Origin: Clostridia bacterium
GTDB taxonomy: Bacteria; Bacillota_A; Clostridia; Peptostreptococcales; JAAYPU01
NCBI GenBank assembly: GCA_022360735.1
Contig: JAKSCF010000637.1
Location: 1-16,518 of the forward strand
Direction: 5' to 3'
Length of the DNA: 16,518 bases
Shown here in pieces: positions 6,422 to 13,726 of this stretch. The notes under the pieces are model-generated. The model was given only the letters and a program-made list of their open reading frames with translations. It ran no database searches and was not told where the DNA came from. Made by a program: the position numbers and the translations under genes. Position 1 is the stretch's first letter. Each line of letters begins with the position of its first letter.

Positions 6422-7423
6422 ATGAAAGATATTTTGTTGCAGCAAATTGTATCTGACAAAACCAAAAAAAGAGGGGAGGAACTGTTCTTAAAAATAGGGA
6501 CAGAACATAAAATGCATAACTTACCTTGGGCAGAATTAGCTACTACTGATCCAAAAAAAGCGGATATTAATATTTATGGCATTCCGTTTGACGGAGCTGC
6601 ATCTATCGGCAAAGGAGCATCTGAAGCTCCGGATAGAATAAGACACCTTTCAAAAGGTTTACCTCCGACGACGGAAGAAGGCGTAATATTAGAAGATTTC
6701 TCAATATATGATGCGGGTGATGCCCCTTTGGATTTAAATTGGGAAAGATATTATGGGGATATAGAGAAAACTGCGGAAGAACTGATTAAAGACAAATTTA
6801 CTCTTTTTATAGGTGGGGACCATTCTGTTACGATACCTCTTTTAGGTGGATTTAGAAAAGCATATGACGGAAAAAAGATAGGTGTGATTCATTTTGACTG
6901 TCATCCGGACTTAATGGATGAGTATGAGGGGCATAAATGGGCCCATGCATGTCCCCTTAGAAGGTTCTTAGAATTTGAAGATGTAGAGGCAAAAGATTTA
7001 GCGCAGGTAGGTATGCGTTCTTTTGAGCCGGAAGAAGTACACTTTATTAATGAAAATAATATTAACTTTTATCATGCATCAAAAGTAGATCAACTAGGTG
7101 CGGAAGAGGTCACTCAACAATTAATTGAAGCTTATAAAGATTATGACGCTGTCTATATCACAACAGATATTGACGTATTGGACCCTGCTTATGCGCCGGG
7201 AACAGGAACCCCGGAAGGCGGCGGATTGTCAAGCAGGCAAATGATGTACATGACTAGAGAGTTAGTCAAAAACCTGCCTGTCGCAGCATATGACTTAGTA
7301 GAAATTTCTCCACCAAGAGATGTTAATGACATTACCTCATGGGCTGGATTAAAAATTATATATGAAATATTCGCCGGACTTTATGAAAATAAAAATCCTA
7401 ATTTTATTAAAATAAGAGTTTAA
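6422..7423 (+). CDS. speB: Agmatinase/arginase-family ureohydrolase (probable agmatinase)
   Basis: 333 aa from the ATG at 6422. It belongs to the binuclear-manganese ureohydrolases, which split guanidino compounds into an amine and urea (agmatine -> putrescine + urea). Metal-site motifs, in 333-aa numbering: GGDHS (131-135), DCHPDLMD (159-166, usual form DAHxD), HACPLRR (175-181), TDIDVLDP (248-255) with PGTGTPEGGG following, and a conserved E294. The DxHPD...HACP pattern resembles the plant arginase/agmatinase branch more than E. coli SpeB (from memory), so arginase, agmatinase or another guanidino hydrolase remains possible; the neighbouring putrescine aminotransferases favour agmatine. The start is uncertain: no good ribosome binding site precedes 6422. 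An in-frame ATG at 6317 lies upstream of the predicted promoter and adds unconvincing residues; one at 6512 would give 303 aa. The transporter follows 17 bp after the stop. Confidence 0.85.
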   Translation: MKDILLQQIVSDKTKKRGEELFLKIGTEHKMHNLPWAELATTDPKKADINIYGIPFDGAASIGKGASEAPDRIRHLSKGLPPTTEEGVILEDFSIYDAGDAPLDLNWERYYGDIEKTAEELIKDKFTLFIGGDHSVTIPLLGGFRKAYDGKKIGVIHFDCHPDLMDEYEGHKWAHACPLRRFLEFEDVEAKDLAQVGMRSFEPEEVHFINENNINFYHASKVDQLGAEEVTQQLIEAYKDYDAVYITTDIDVLDPAYAPGTGTPEGGGLSSRQMMYMTRELVKNLPVAAYDLVEISPPRDVNDITSWAGLKIIYEIFAGLYENKNPNFIKIRV

Positions 7424-7440
7424 TAAAAAGGAGGGCTAGT

Positions 7441-8820
7441 ATGGGAGGAAGTTACGGAATTTTATCAGTTTTACCATTGCTTGTTATGCTGGGACTGGTA
7501 ATATGGACGAAAAGAATATTTGAATCAATACTAGTGGCAATTGGTTTTGCTTTAATCATTCAATATGGCTTTAGTATTGATGTTATATATGCATTTGAAG
7601 AAAAACTTTATGGTATGCTTGCCAGCGAAACATATCCTTGGATTTTAATTATTTTAATTCTATTTGGTGCGCTAATTAATCTGTTAATTGAATCAGGCGG
7701 TACTCTAGGATTTGCTAAATATGCTGAAAGGGTTATTAAATCAGAAAAAAGCAGCCTTATCGTAACGTGGATTTTAGGCATTTTAATATTTGTTGATGAT
7801 TATTTAAATAATTTAACAATTGGCGCTGCCATGAGAGGAATAACGGATCAACATAAGGTGCCGAGAGAAATGACCGCAATGGCTATCAATGTAACCGGAG
7901 CACCGGTATGCGTATTATTGCCTTTCTCAACCTGGGCAGCATTTATTTACGGATTAATGCTGGAAGTTGGTGTAGCAGAGGGTGGATTAATATCTGAATA
8001 TACAAAACTTATACCCTTCATTTTCTTTGCAATCGTTATGGTTGGTATGGTTCCATTTATGGCCTTAGGCATTATTCCTAGATTTGGACCCATAAAAAAA
8101 GCTTATGAAAGAGTTGAAAAAACAGGAAAAACATTCCCAGAGGACTTAGCGGATACAATGGGTATTGAGTTTGCTGAAACTCAAGCAAGAATCAAAGAAA
8201 AAGGAGAACCAAAGCTATATGATTTTTTAATTCCTATTATAGCTGTTATTGTACTTGTTATAACAACTGAAGAAATAATGTATGGTTTATTCCTTGCATT
8301 GGCATTATGCTTCATACTATATGTTCCAAGAAAAAAGATGAATATTAGGGAATTCTTCGATAATTTCTTTGAAGGCGCAAAAGAGATGTTATTCATAGCT
8401 ATTTTTGTTATGATGGCATTTATATTTGTGGAAGCAGTTGAAGAGCTTGGTTTATCTGAGTATGTCATAACCTCAGTAGAGCCTTACTTAAACGGAGCAC
8501 TTCTTCCGGCATTGGCATTTGTAATAGTAGCTGTTTTAGCTTTCTTTGGAATAGATTTCTGGGGTATTATGATATTGATGTTCCCCATCGTAGCACCATT
8601 GGCACAAGCTTCAGGTGTAAATGTATATTTAGCATTAGGAGGCGTTGTTTCAGGAGCCGTATTCGGTGGAATGGCATGTTTCTTCTCAGAACAAATGATA
8701 ATGAGTTCAACATCTGTACAAATTAGACCAACAGATCAAGCAGTCTGTTTACTTCCGTATGCATTAATAGCATGCGCTGCTACTACAATCTTATATTTAA
8801 TATTTGGTTTTGCTTTATAA
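7441..8820 (+). CDS. NhaC-family (COG1757-type) membrane antiporter
   Basis: 459 aa, strongly hydrophobic, about 11-12 membrane segments. Clear ones lie near 6-22, 26-44, 66-84, 105-122, 154-174, 188-211, 260-276, 278-296, 316-334, 353-388, 394-415 and 434-459, with a soluble loop at about 212-258. The membrane-embedded acidic motif FVDDYLNNLTIGAAMR (117-132) and GIDFWG (370-375) fit the NhaC ion-transporter superfamily. NhaC proteins exchange Na+ for H+, and relatives exchange organic substrates such as malate and lactate. Spacing of 17 bp behind the ureohydrolase, with GGAGGG at its ribosome binding site (7430-7435), makes it the second gene of that operon. This suggests uptake or exchange of the ureohydrolase substrate or product (agmatine, arginine or putrescine), but simple Na+/H+ antiport cannot be excluded. 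Confidence 0.85.
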   Translation: MGGSYGILSVLPLLVMLGLVIWTKRIFESILVAIGFALIIQYGFSIDVIYAFEEKLYGMLASETYPWILIILILFGALINLLIESGGTLGFAKYAERVIKSEKSSLIVTWILGILIFVDDYLNNLTIGAAMRGITDQHKVPREMTAMAINVTGAPVCVLLPFSTWAAFIYGLMLEVGVAEGGLISEYTKLIPFIFFAIVMVGMVPFMALGIIPRFGPIKKAYERVEKTGKTFPEDLADTMGIEFAETQARIKEKGEPKLYDFLIPIIAVIVLVITTEEIMYGLFLALALCFILYVPRKKMNIREFFDNFFEGAKEMLFIAIFVMMAFIFVEAVEELGLSEYVITSVEPYLNGALLPALAFVIVAVLAFFGIDFWGIMILMFPIVAPLAQASGVNVYLALGGVVSGAVFGGMACFFSEQMIMSSTSVQIRPTDQAVCLLPYALIACAATTILYLIFGFAL

Positions 8821-8849
8821 AGCAATCTATAAATGTTATTAAAAGAATC

Positions 8850-8878
8850 TTTATTCCATCCATAAATTCTTATATACT
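8850..8878 (+). promoter_or_regulatory. Possible promoter of alr
   Basis: TTTATT (8850-8855; weak -35), 17-bp spacer, TATACT (8873-8878; 5 of 6 match TATAAT). The large inverted repeat begins at the last base of the -10, so initiation would fall inside its left arm. Confidence 0.4.
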
Positions 8879-8909
8879 AGTAGATGATACGTAAACGTAT
8901 CATCTACTA
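8878..8909. repeat. Perfect 15-bp inverted repeat upstream of alr
   Basis: TAGTAGATGATACGT (8878-8892) and its exact complement ACGTATCATCTACTA (8895-8909) flank a central AA. No T-tract follows, and the alr ribosome binding site (GGAGGG, 8921-8926) begins 12 nt later. It may be an operator overlapping the transcription start, or a 5'-UTR hairpin too near the ribosome binding site to be neutral. Confidence 0.75.
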
Positions 8910-8930
8910 AGACAAAGTACGGAGGGTTTT

Positions 8931-10094
8931 ATGGATATAAGAGAGATTAAATGGGCTGAGGTTAATCTAGACCATCTGATACATAATTTAAAACAAATAA
9001 GACAACATGTAGGAGAAGAAATCAAAATTGCTGCTGTGGTTAAAGCCAATGGATATGGTCATGGGGCGTTAGAAATGGCAGATGTTCTATTAAATAACGG
9101 TGCTGACATGCTTGCCGTTTCATCCATTAATGAAGCGGTTGAAATAAGAAAACAAAACCCTAAAGCTCAGACACTGGTGCTGGGCTATACACCATCAGAA
9201 AATATTGAAGAGGCCATAAAGCATGGTGTCATTCAAACCATCTATTCCTACCACCAAGCCATACAATATTCAAAAGTTGCTGAAAGAATAGGAATGGGTA
9301 TCAGTATTCATATAAAAATTGATACCGGTATGAATAGAATTGGTTTTCAGCCTAACGATGAAGCTTTAAAAGAAATTATTAAAATATATCAATTGCCCAA
9401 TGTGAAGATTAACGGCATTTTCTCTCATCTGGCATGTGCGGATGAAGCCGATAAGACGTTTTCGTATCAACAGTATGAATTGTTTTTATACTTCATAGAA
9501 AAACTACAAGAGAACAATATTAAAATACCTATTAAACATATATCAAACAGTGCGGCTATAATGGATATGCCGGATATGAATATGGACATGGTGAGGCCGG
9601 GGATTATTTTATATGGCCTTTATCCTTCTAATGAAGTAAAAAAAGACGTATTGAATCTAAAGCCGGTGATGTCTTTTAAAACAAGAATATCCCACGTCAA
9701 AACATTAAGTAAAGATGGGGGCATCAGCTATGGATTAAAGTATCAGGGAAAAAAAGGACAGAAAATCGCTACGATACCTGTAGGTTATGCTGACGGATAT
9801 ACTCGACTTCTAAGCAATAAAGGGCATGCCATTGTACATGGGAAGAAAGCACCTGTTGTAGGGACTGTTTGTATGGATCAGTGTATGCTGGATGTTTCTA
9901 TGATTGATGATGTTAAGGCCGGAGATGAAGTATTGTTATTTGGCGGAGATAATTCTCATTCAATCACCACAGAGGAAGTAGCTGAATGTATCGGAACCAT
10001 TAACTATGAAACCATTTGTATGGTAGGAAGGCGAGTGCCTCGGGTGTATATTAAAAACGGAGAAATAGTAAAAATAAAAGACTACCTCAAATGA
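8931..10094 (+). CDS. alr: Alanine racemase
   Basis: 387 aa, normal for the family. It is a PLP fold-type III enzyme interconverting L- and D-alanine for peptidoglycan in the cytoplasm. Landmarks: the PLP lysine K38 in AVVKANGYGHG; the usually carbamylated lysine K129 in IHIKIDTGMNRIGF; the catalytic tyrosine Y267 in GGISYGLKYQG; MVRPGIILYGLYPS at 220-233; and the C-terminal barrel motif VGTVCMDQCMLDVS (310-323). The ATG at 8931 follows GGAGGG by 4 nt. The gene has its own terminator and probably its own promoter, with a perfect inverted repeat in the leader. Nothing suggests a broad-specificity amino-acid racemase, although that cannot be excluded beside an amino-acid catabolic cluster. Confidence 0.96.
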   Translation: MDIREIKWAEVNLDHLIHNLKQIRQHVGEEIKIAAVVKANGYGHGALEMADVLLNNGADMLAVSSINEAVEIRKQNPKAQTLVLGYTPSENIEEAIKHGVIQTIYSYHQAIQYSKVAERIGMGISIHIKIDTGMNRIGFQPNDEALKEIIKIYQLPNVKINGIFSHLACADEADKTFSYQQYELFLYFIEKLQENNIKIPIKHISNSAAIMDMPDMNMDMVRPGIILYGLYPSNEVKKDVLNLKPVMSFKTRISHVKTLSKDGGISYGLKYQGKKGQKIATIPVGYADGYTRLLSNKGHAIVHGKKAPVVGTVCMDQCMLDVSMIDDVKAGDEVLLFGGDNSHSITTEEVAECIGTINYETICMVGRRVPRVYIKNGEIVKIKDYLK

Positions 10095-10121
10095 TTTAAG
10101 ATTTACATAAGATATCTTACG

Positions 10122-10157
10122 AAAACCATGGGATAATTTTCATGGTTTATTTTTTTA
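10122..10157 (+). terminator. Intrinsic terminator of alr
   Basis: AAACCATG (10123-10130) pairs perfectly with CATGGTTT (10141-10148) around a 10-nt loop and is followed by a run of seven Ts (10150-10156). Confidence 0.88.
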
Positions 10158-10224
10158 GATTTTTTTGCTGTGACTTTATGATTATTTTCCATGTTTCACC
10201 ATGACAAAAACTGAATATTTTTAA

Positions 10225-10253
10225 TTGACATATAATTCAGTCAATGATAAAAT
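10225..10253 (+). promoter_or_regulatory. Strong sigma-70 promoter of the SLH protein gene
   Basis: Consensus TTGACA (10225-10230), 17-bp spacer, extended -10 TGATAAAAT with TAAAAT at 10248-10253. It is the best promoter match in the window, consistent with an abundant surface protein. The leader to the ATG at 10294 is about 34 nt. Confidence 0.85.
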
Positions 10254-10293
10254 GAATTCCACCACTGATAACAAACAAAGGAGGAATTTTCTT

Positions 10294-12966
10294 ATGCGAA
10301 AAGTACTTTCGTTTGTACTGGTACTTTCACTGGTACTTGGCGGCTTGGGTGTTTCATTTACTGCAACGGCAGCATCTACCCCTTCGGATGTAGTAGGGAC
10401 GGAGTTTGAAACAGAAGTCAAAGTATTAATGGCCCTTGATGTTGTAACAGGATATCCCGATGGCAGCTATAAGCCGGAAGGGGCTGTAACAAGAGCAGAA
10501 ATAGCTGCGCTTATGGTTAGGGTGCTGGGTCTGGATGATGCAGCTGAATTTTTTGGAGTAAGCAGTTTTAGTGATATGTCAGGACATTGGGCAGACAAAT
10601 ATGTTGCCGTTATTGCCGGAAAAGATATTGTAAATGGTTATCCGGATGGGACTTTTAAACCGGATGCAAAAGTATCTTTTCCTGAAGCATTAACGATGAT
10701 CTCAAGAGCACTTGGCTATAAGGACGGATGTGAAGATTTAATTGGAGATTGGCCGGTTAACTATCTATCTTTAGCAGAAGATCTTAACGTGACAGATGAT
10801 GTAAATGTTGTTTTCTCAGGATCTGCTGATAGAGGTGCGGTAGCTACAATGCTCTTCAATTCACTTTCTGTTGCCAATGTAAGCGTTGATAACGATGGGA
10901 ATGTATCAAAGAAAACACTTAACCGTCAAAGTAATGATGACGAAGATGCTGAGTATGTTACTTTTCTTACAAAGTTAAATTGCTATTTTGTAGAAGATGA
11001 TTTTATTGATGCCGATGATGCGGAAGATGCATTGATTGATGTATCTAACTACGTATTTGCAAAGGCAGATGTATACCGATTGGATAAAAATAATGATAAT
11101 GAATTGAATGATGATGATCCTATTATTGCAATAGATCAAGTGACGAGTGACACCGTTACGGGACTATATGACCATGTTAACGATACTTATGGTATTAAAT
11201 TTACGGATGCAAACAATGAAGAGTATGATGTTACAGCCGCTGAACCCGACACTAAAGTATACGTGAATGGAGGAGAAACAACATTCTCTGATGCGCAATT
11301 AATTCTTTTGGGTTTTTATATGACTGTTTATGGGGAACTGGATGATAAGGATGATAATAAATTTGCCACAATTGACGGAATCGTTGCATGGGCAGCTACT
11401 GGGGAATACCTTGCGGAAGAGGAAGAACTTGAAGAAATTGAAGAGGCTCTTGAAGATGGTACAGGAGAAATCTTTGGCGTCGAGCTTCCAACAGTAGATA
11501 ATAATGGAGAAGAACTTGATTTTACAAATATTACGGTTGATGGTGCAGCAGGTAAGCTTGAAGATATCCAAGAAGGCGATGTTGTAACGGTATTTGCCTC
11601 TGCCGGTGAAAAAAACGATGATGGCGAATATGATAAAGTATTATTGGTTGTTACAAGAGAAACCAAAGAAATAAAAGTTAAGAAAATAGATGAAAGTAAT
11701 GATGAAAGTAAAGGAGAAGTTATCGATATGGAGGGTAATGCATATAGGATAACTTACGAAGAAGCAAAAGGAAAAATACTGGGTGGAAAACTTGAAGTAT
11801 GTGAAGAGAAAACTTCACTTGAAGATTTTAAAGTTGGAAATACTTATAAAATAATATTTGATACTTTTGGATATGTTTATAGCTCTGAAGAAATAGAATC
11901 AACACCGGATCTTTACGGTATTGTAATAGCTGCATCAAATGGTGGAAGTACTCGCAATCCGGAAATTAAGCTTTTTACCAGTGATGGAGAAACCACTACT
12001 TTTGATGTAAATATTGATGAAGACGATACAGAAGATGCACTTCTAAAAGACGGCGTATGGGGGTCGTACATTACCACTAACTTTACACCCGATGGTAGCG
12101 GCGGTTATTCAACGCCTAGTCAAATAATAGCTGTATCTTATGAACTTAATCCATCCGGTAAAATTGACAAACTTACCGCTTTAATTACTGACAACACTCA
12201 AAAAGCAGATGATAAATCCTATAGTGGAAAGAGCGAAAAGTGGAATGGTGATGGATTTAAAAGCAGCGGTGTCATCTTTTATATAGCAGATGATCCGGCG
12301 GTAGCATCAACTGGCTCAATTACAGGCCTTGTTAATGACGGCTACTGGGATGTTCTGGACAAGCTTGAAGATGACGATGAATATACGGCATTATATGCTC
12401 TGGATGGTGGGGATATTGAGGTAATGGTAATCCTTGATGGCACTTCAAATGATGAATACTTCGCCGTAACCGGAGTCTCAGATATAGACGATGATAAAGC
12501 TGAAGTTGAAGGTTTCATAGATGGTAAAGCAGTAACTAAAATTTCAGAAGCTAAAAACTCTGAAGCGCTTAATGATAAAAGTGAAGATAATTTCGTATAT
12601 GTAGTCAGTTATAGTGCCGGAGAAATCAATAAAGCTACAATGGTTAGAACCGGTACTGCTCTTGAGGATATCGTAGAATATGGTTATGAGCATGGTATAG
12701 TCACAGATACAGAAAATAATGGATTTGATGTAACTGCTGATGCAGTGGAGACATACGTAGAACTGGCAGATGATGTTGTAGTATACGAAATAAAATTTAT
12801 AGACAAAGAACCGGTTGATATTGAAGTCGGTGATACCAATGACATCGATAAAGATGATTTTATCATTTGCATCTATAATAAGGGTGAAGAGGCTGAGATG
12901 GTAGTTGTCGTCGACGAAGATGATATTGAAGATTATGAAAAATATCTTATAAATAAAGGACTTTAA
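10294..12966 (+). CDS. Secreted S-layer-homology (SLH) domain protein
   Basis: 890 aa. The signal peptide covers about 1-27 (MRKVLSF, then a Leu/Val/Gly-rich core ending TATA-AS). Three SLH modules follow: about 38-80 (VTGYPDGSYKPEGAVTRAEI), about 92-141 (FSDMSGHWADKY, then VNGYPDGTFKPDAKVSFPEA) and a degenerate one at about 152-192. SLH modules anchor proteins to cell-wall polymers in Gram-positive bacteria. The remaining roughly 700 residues are rich in Asp and Glu with beta-like repeats and no catalytic domain I recognise, fitting a structural S-layer protein. An EF-hand-like loop, D264 to D275 (DKNNDNELNDDD), could bind calcium. The ATG at 10294 follows AAAGGAGG (10277-10284); a longer in-frame reading would begin with the TTG of the -35 box and is rejected. 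The gene stands alone between a strong promoter and a strong terminator. Confidence 0.92.
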   Translation: MRKVLSFVLVLSLVLGGLGVSFTATAASTPSDVVGTEFETEVKVLMALDVVTGYPDGSYKPEGAVTRAEIAALMVRVLGLDDAAEFFGVSSFSDMSGHWADKYVAVIAGKDIVNGYPDGTFKPDAKVSFPEALTMISRALGYKDGCEDLIGDWPVNYLSLAEDLNVTDDVNVVFSGSADRGAVATMLFNSLSVANVSVDNDGNVSKKTLNRQSNDDEDAEYVTFLTKLNCYFVEDDFIDADDAEDALIDVSNYVFAKADVYRLDKNNDNELNDDDPIIAIDQVTSDTVTGLYDHVNDTYGIKFTDANNEEYDVTAAEPDTKVYVNGGETTFSDAQLILLGFYMTVYGELDDKDDNKFATIDGIVAWAATGEYLAEEEELEEIEEALEDGTGEIFGVELPTVDNNGEELDFTNITVDGAAGKLEDIQEGDVVTVFASAGEKNDDGEYDKVLLVVTRETKEIKVKKIDESNDESKGEVIDMEGNAYRITYEEAKGKILGGKLEVCEEKTSLEDFKVGNTYKIIFDTFGYVYSSEEIESTPDLYGIVIAASNGGSTRNPEIKLFTSDGETTTFDVNIDEDDTEDALLKDGVWGSYITTNFTPDGSGGYSTPSQIIAVSYELNPSGKIDKLTALITDNTQKADDKSYSGKSEKWNGDGFKSSGVIFYIADDPAVASTGSITGLVNDGYWDVLDKLEDDDEYTALYALDGGDIEVMVILDGTSNDEYFAVTGVSDIDDDKAEVEGFIDGKAVTKISEAKNSEALNDKSEDNFVYVVSYSAGEINKATMVRTGTALEDIVEYGYEHGIVTDTENNGFDVTADAVETYVELADDVVVYEIKFIDKEPVDIEVGDTNDIDKDDFIICIYNKGEEAEMVVVVDEDDIEDYEKYLINKGL

Positions 12967-13004
12967 TATCAAGTTATTGGTAAACAGAGTAGGTATAAAC
13001 TTAT

Positions 13005-13046
13005 AAAGTTCTCATTGATTTCCGATGAGAACTTTTTCCTTTTTTC
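13005..13046 (+). terminator. Intrinsic terminator of the SLH protein gene
   Basis: AAAGTTCTCAT (13005-13015) pairs perfectly over 11 bp with ATGAGAACTTT (13025-13035) around a 9-nt loop, followed by T-rich sequence (TTCCTTTTTTC). Confidence 0.9.
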
Positions 13047-13123
13047 ATTTATATATCTACTATTTTTAACTTATCTTATAGCGTTTTCAGCTTTTTAATT
13101 GGATATAAATCCGGTTATTTTTA

Positions 13124-13132
13124 TGCTATAAT
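13124..13132 (+). promoter_or_regulatory. Extended -10 promoter of the small membrane protein-ferredoxin unit
   Basis: TGCTATAAT includes a full TATAAT at 13127-13132 with the TGn extension. No -35 sits at the usual distance (TTGGAT at 13099 is 22 bp away), so this would be an extended -10 promoter with a leader of about 70 nt. Confidence 0.55.
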
Positions 13133-13207
13133 AACATAGAATACTATTCGACCAATGAAGAGAAGGAATGCAAAAACGCTTCTATATATGAATAAGGAGG
13201 AAAGCTT

Positions 13208-13360
13208 TTGATAGAAAAAATAATATTTTGGGGACTGTTGGTATTAATACTCTATTTTGCATACCGTAAAGCTGAAAAAACAGTTAAAGCCCTGGACCAA
13301 GAAGATAAAAGACAATCAGAAGCTGGTGATAAGCAGGAAGAAAAAGGAGAAGAAAAATAA
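13208..13360 (+). CDS. Small single-pass membrane protein of unknown function
   Basis: 50 aa, starting at TTG 13208 with an excellent AAGGAGG (13194-13200) 7 nt upstream. Residues about 5-19 (IIFWGLLVLILYFAY) form one membrane segment; the rest is a highly charged, Lys/Glu-rich cytoplasmic-type tail (RKAEKTVKALDQEDKRQ onward). I recognise no family. It ends 77 bp before the ferredoxin gene with no terminator visible between them, so the two may be co-transcribed. The tail might tether or dock a partner, but no function can be assigned. Support for it being a real gene is the combination of ribosome binding site, promoter and a clean transmembrane-plus-charged-tail composition. Confidence 0.65.
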   Translation: MIEKIIFWGLLVLILYFAYRKAEKTVKALDQEDKRQSEAGDKQEEKGEEK

Positions 13361-13437
13361 AACAAAAAAGTGTTTAGATAAAAGAATAGTGGGTATTAGA
13401 TATTGTGAAAAACTATATTTAGAAAGAGGAGCTTTCA

Positions 13438-13644
13438 ATGGATAAGAATAATAAAATAAGGATTGATGAGAAACGATGTCCGGCTGATCATCCTTGCCCA
13501 TCTATTCGAATATGTCCAACTAAGGCCATTAGTCAAAAAAAAATTTTTTTCGGACTGCCGGAAATCGATTACGAAAAATGTATTAATTGTAAGAAGTGTA
13601 TTGATTTCTGTCCATTAGGAGCAATTATTGAAGAAGGACAATAG
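13438..13644 (+). CDS. Small ferredoxin-like 4Fe-4S protein with seven cysteines
   Basis: 68 aa. The C-terminal half has a canonical cluster motif CINCKKCIDFCP (CxxCxxCxxxCP, Cys 48, 51, 54 and 58). The N-terminal half has an atypical CPADHPCPSIRICP (C14, C20, C26; CX5CX5CP) in place of CxxCxxCxxxCP. Seven cysteines in total would allow one [4Fe-4S] cluster and one three-cysteine site, possibly [3Fe-4S] or an open-coordinated cluster. As far as I recall, small proteins with this CPxxHxCPxxRxCP pattern occur in other anaerobes. The ATG at 13438 follows AGAGGAG. It is probably a cytoplasmic electron carrier; a role as partner of the AOR about 11 kb upstream is possible but unsupported. Confidence 0.88.
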   Translation: MDKNNKIRIDEKRCPADHPCPSIRICPTKAISQKKIFFGLPEIDYEKCINCKKCIDFCPLGAIIEEGQ

Positions 13645-13684
13645 AAAATGTCATCAATTATTAATAAAAAAAAGAGTAAAATAA

Positions 13685-13693
13685 TGATATAAT
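13685..13693 (+). promoter_or_regulatory. Extended -10 promoter of the lytic transglycosylase gene
   Basis: TGATATAAT contains a perfect TATAAT (13688-13693) with the TGn extension; no convincing -35 is present. The leader to the ATG at 13727 is about 27 nt, with AAAGGAAGG as the ribosome binding site. Confidence 0.55.
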
Positions 13694-13726
13694 CGGTTTA
13701 AACAAAATATAAAGGAAGGAAGATAT

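Noticed and set aside
10225..10293. A 23-codon in-frame extension of the SLH protein starting at TTG 10225
   Set aside because: The TTG is the first codon-like triplet of a consensus -35 box (TTGACA) with a matching extended -10 17 bp downstream, and the extension precedes a normal signal peptide whose ATG has an AAAGGAGG site.
11299..11666. Overlapping minus-strand open frames inside the SLH gene
   Set aside because: They are Ser- and Phe-rich mirror products of Asp/Glu-rich codons on the plus strand, with no ribosome binding site or family resemblance.
12544..12972. 142-codon minus-strand open frame at the end of the SLH gene
   Set aside because: Ile/Phe/Tyr-rich composition expected from the complement of an acidic AT-rich gene; no promoter, and it lies wholly within a well-supported gene.
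13257..13445. 62-codon plus-strand open frame between the SLH and ferredoxin genes
   Set aside because: It overlaps the 50-codon frame starting at TTG 13208, which has an excellent ribosome binding site and a clean membrane segment; this frame is Lys-rich with neither.
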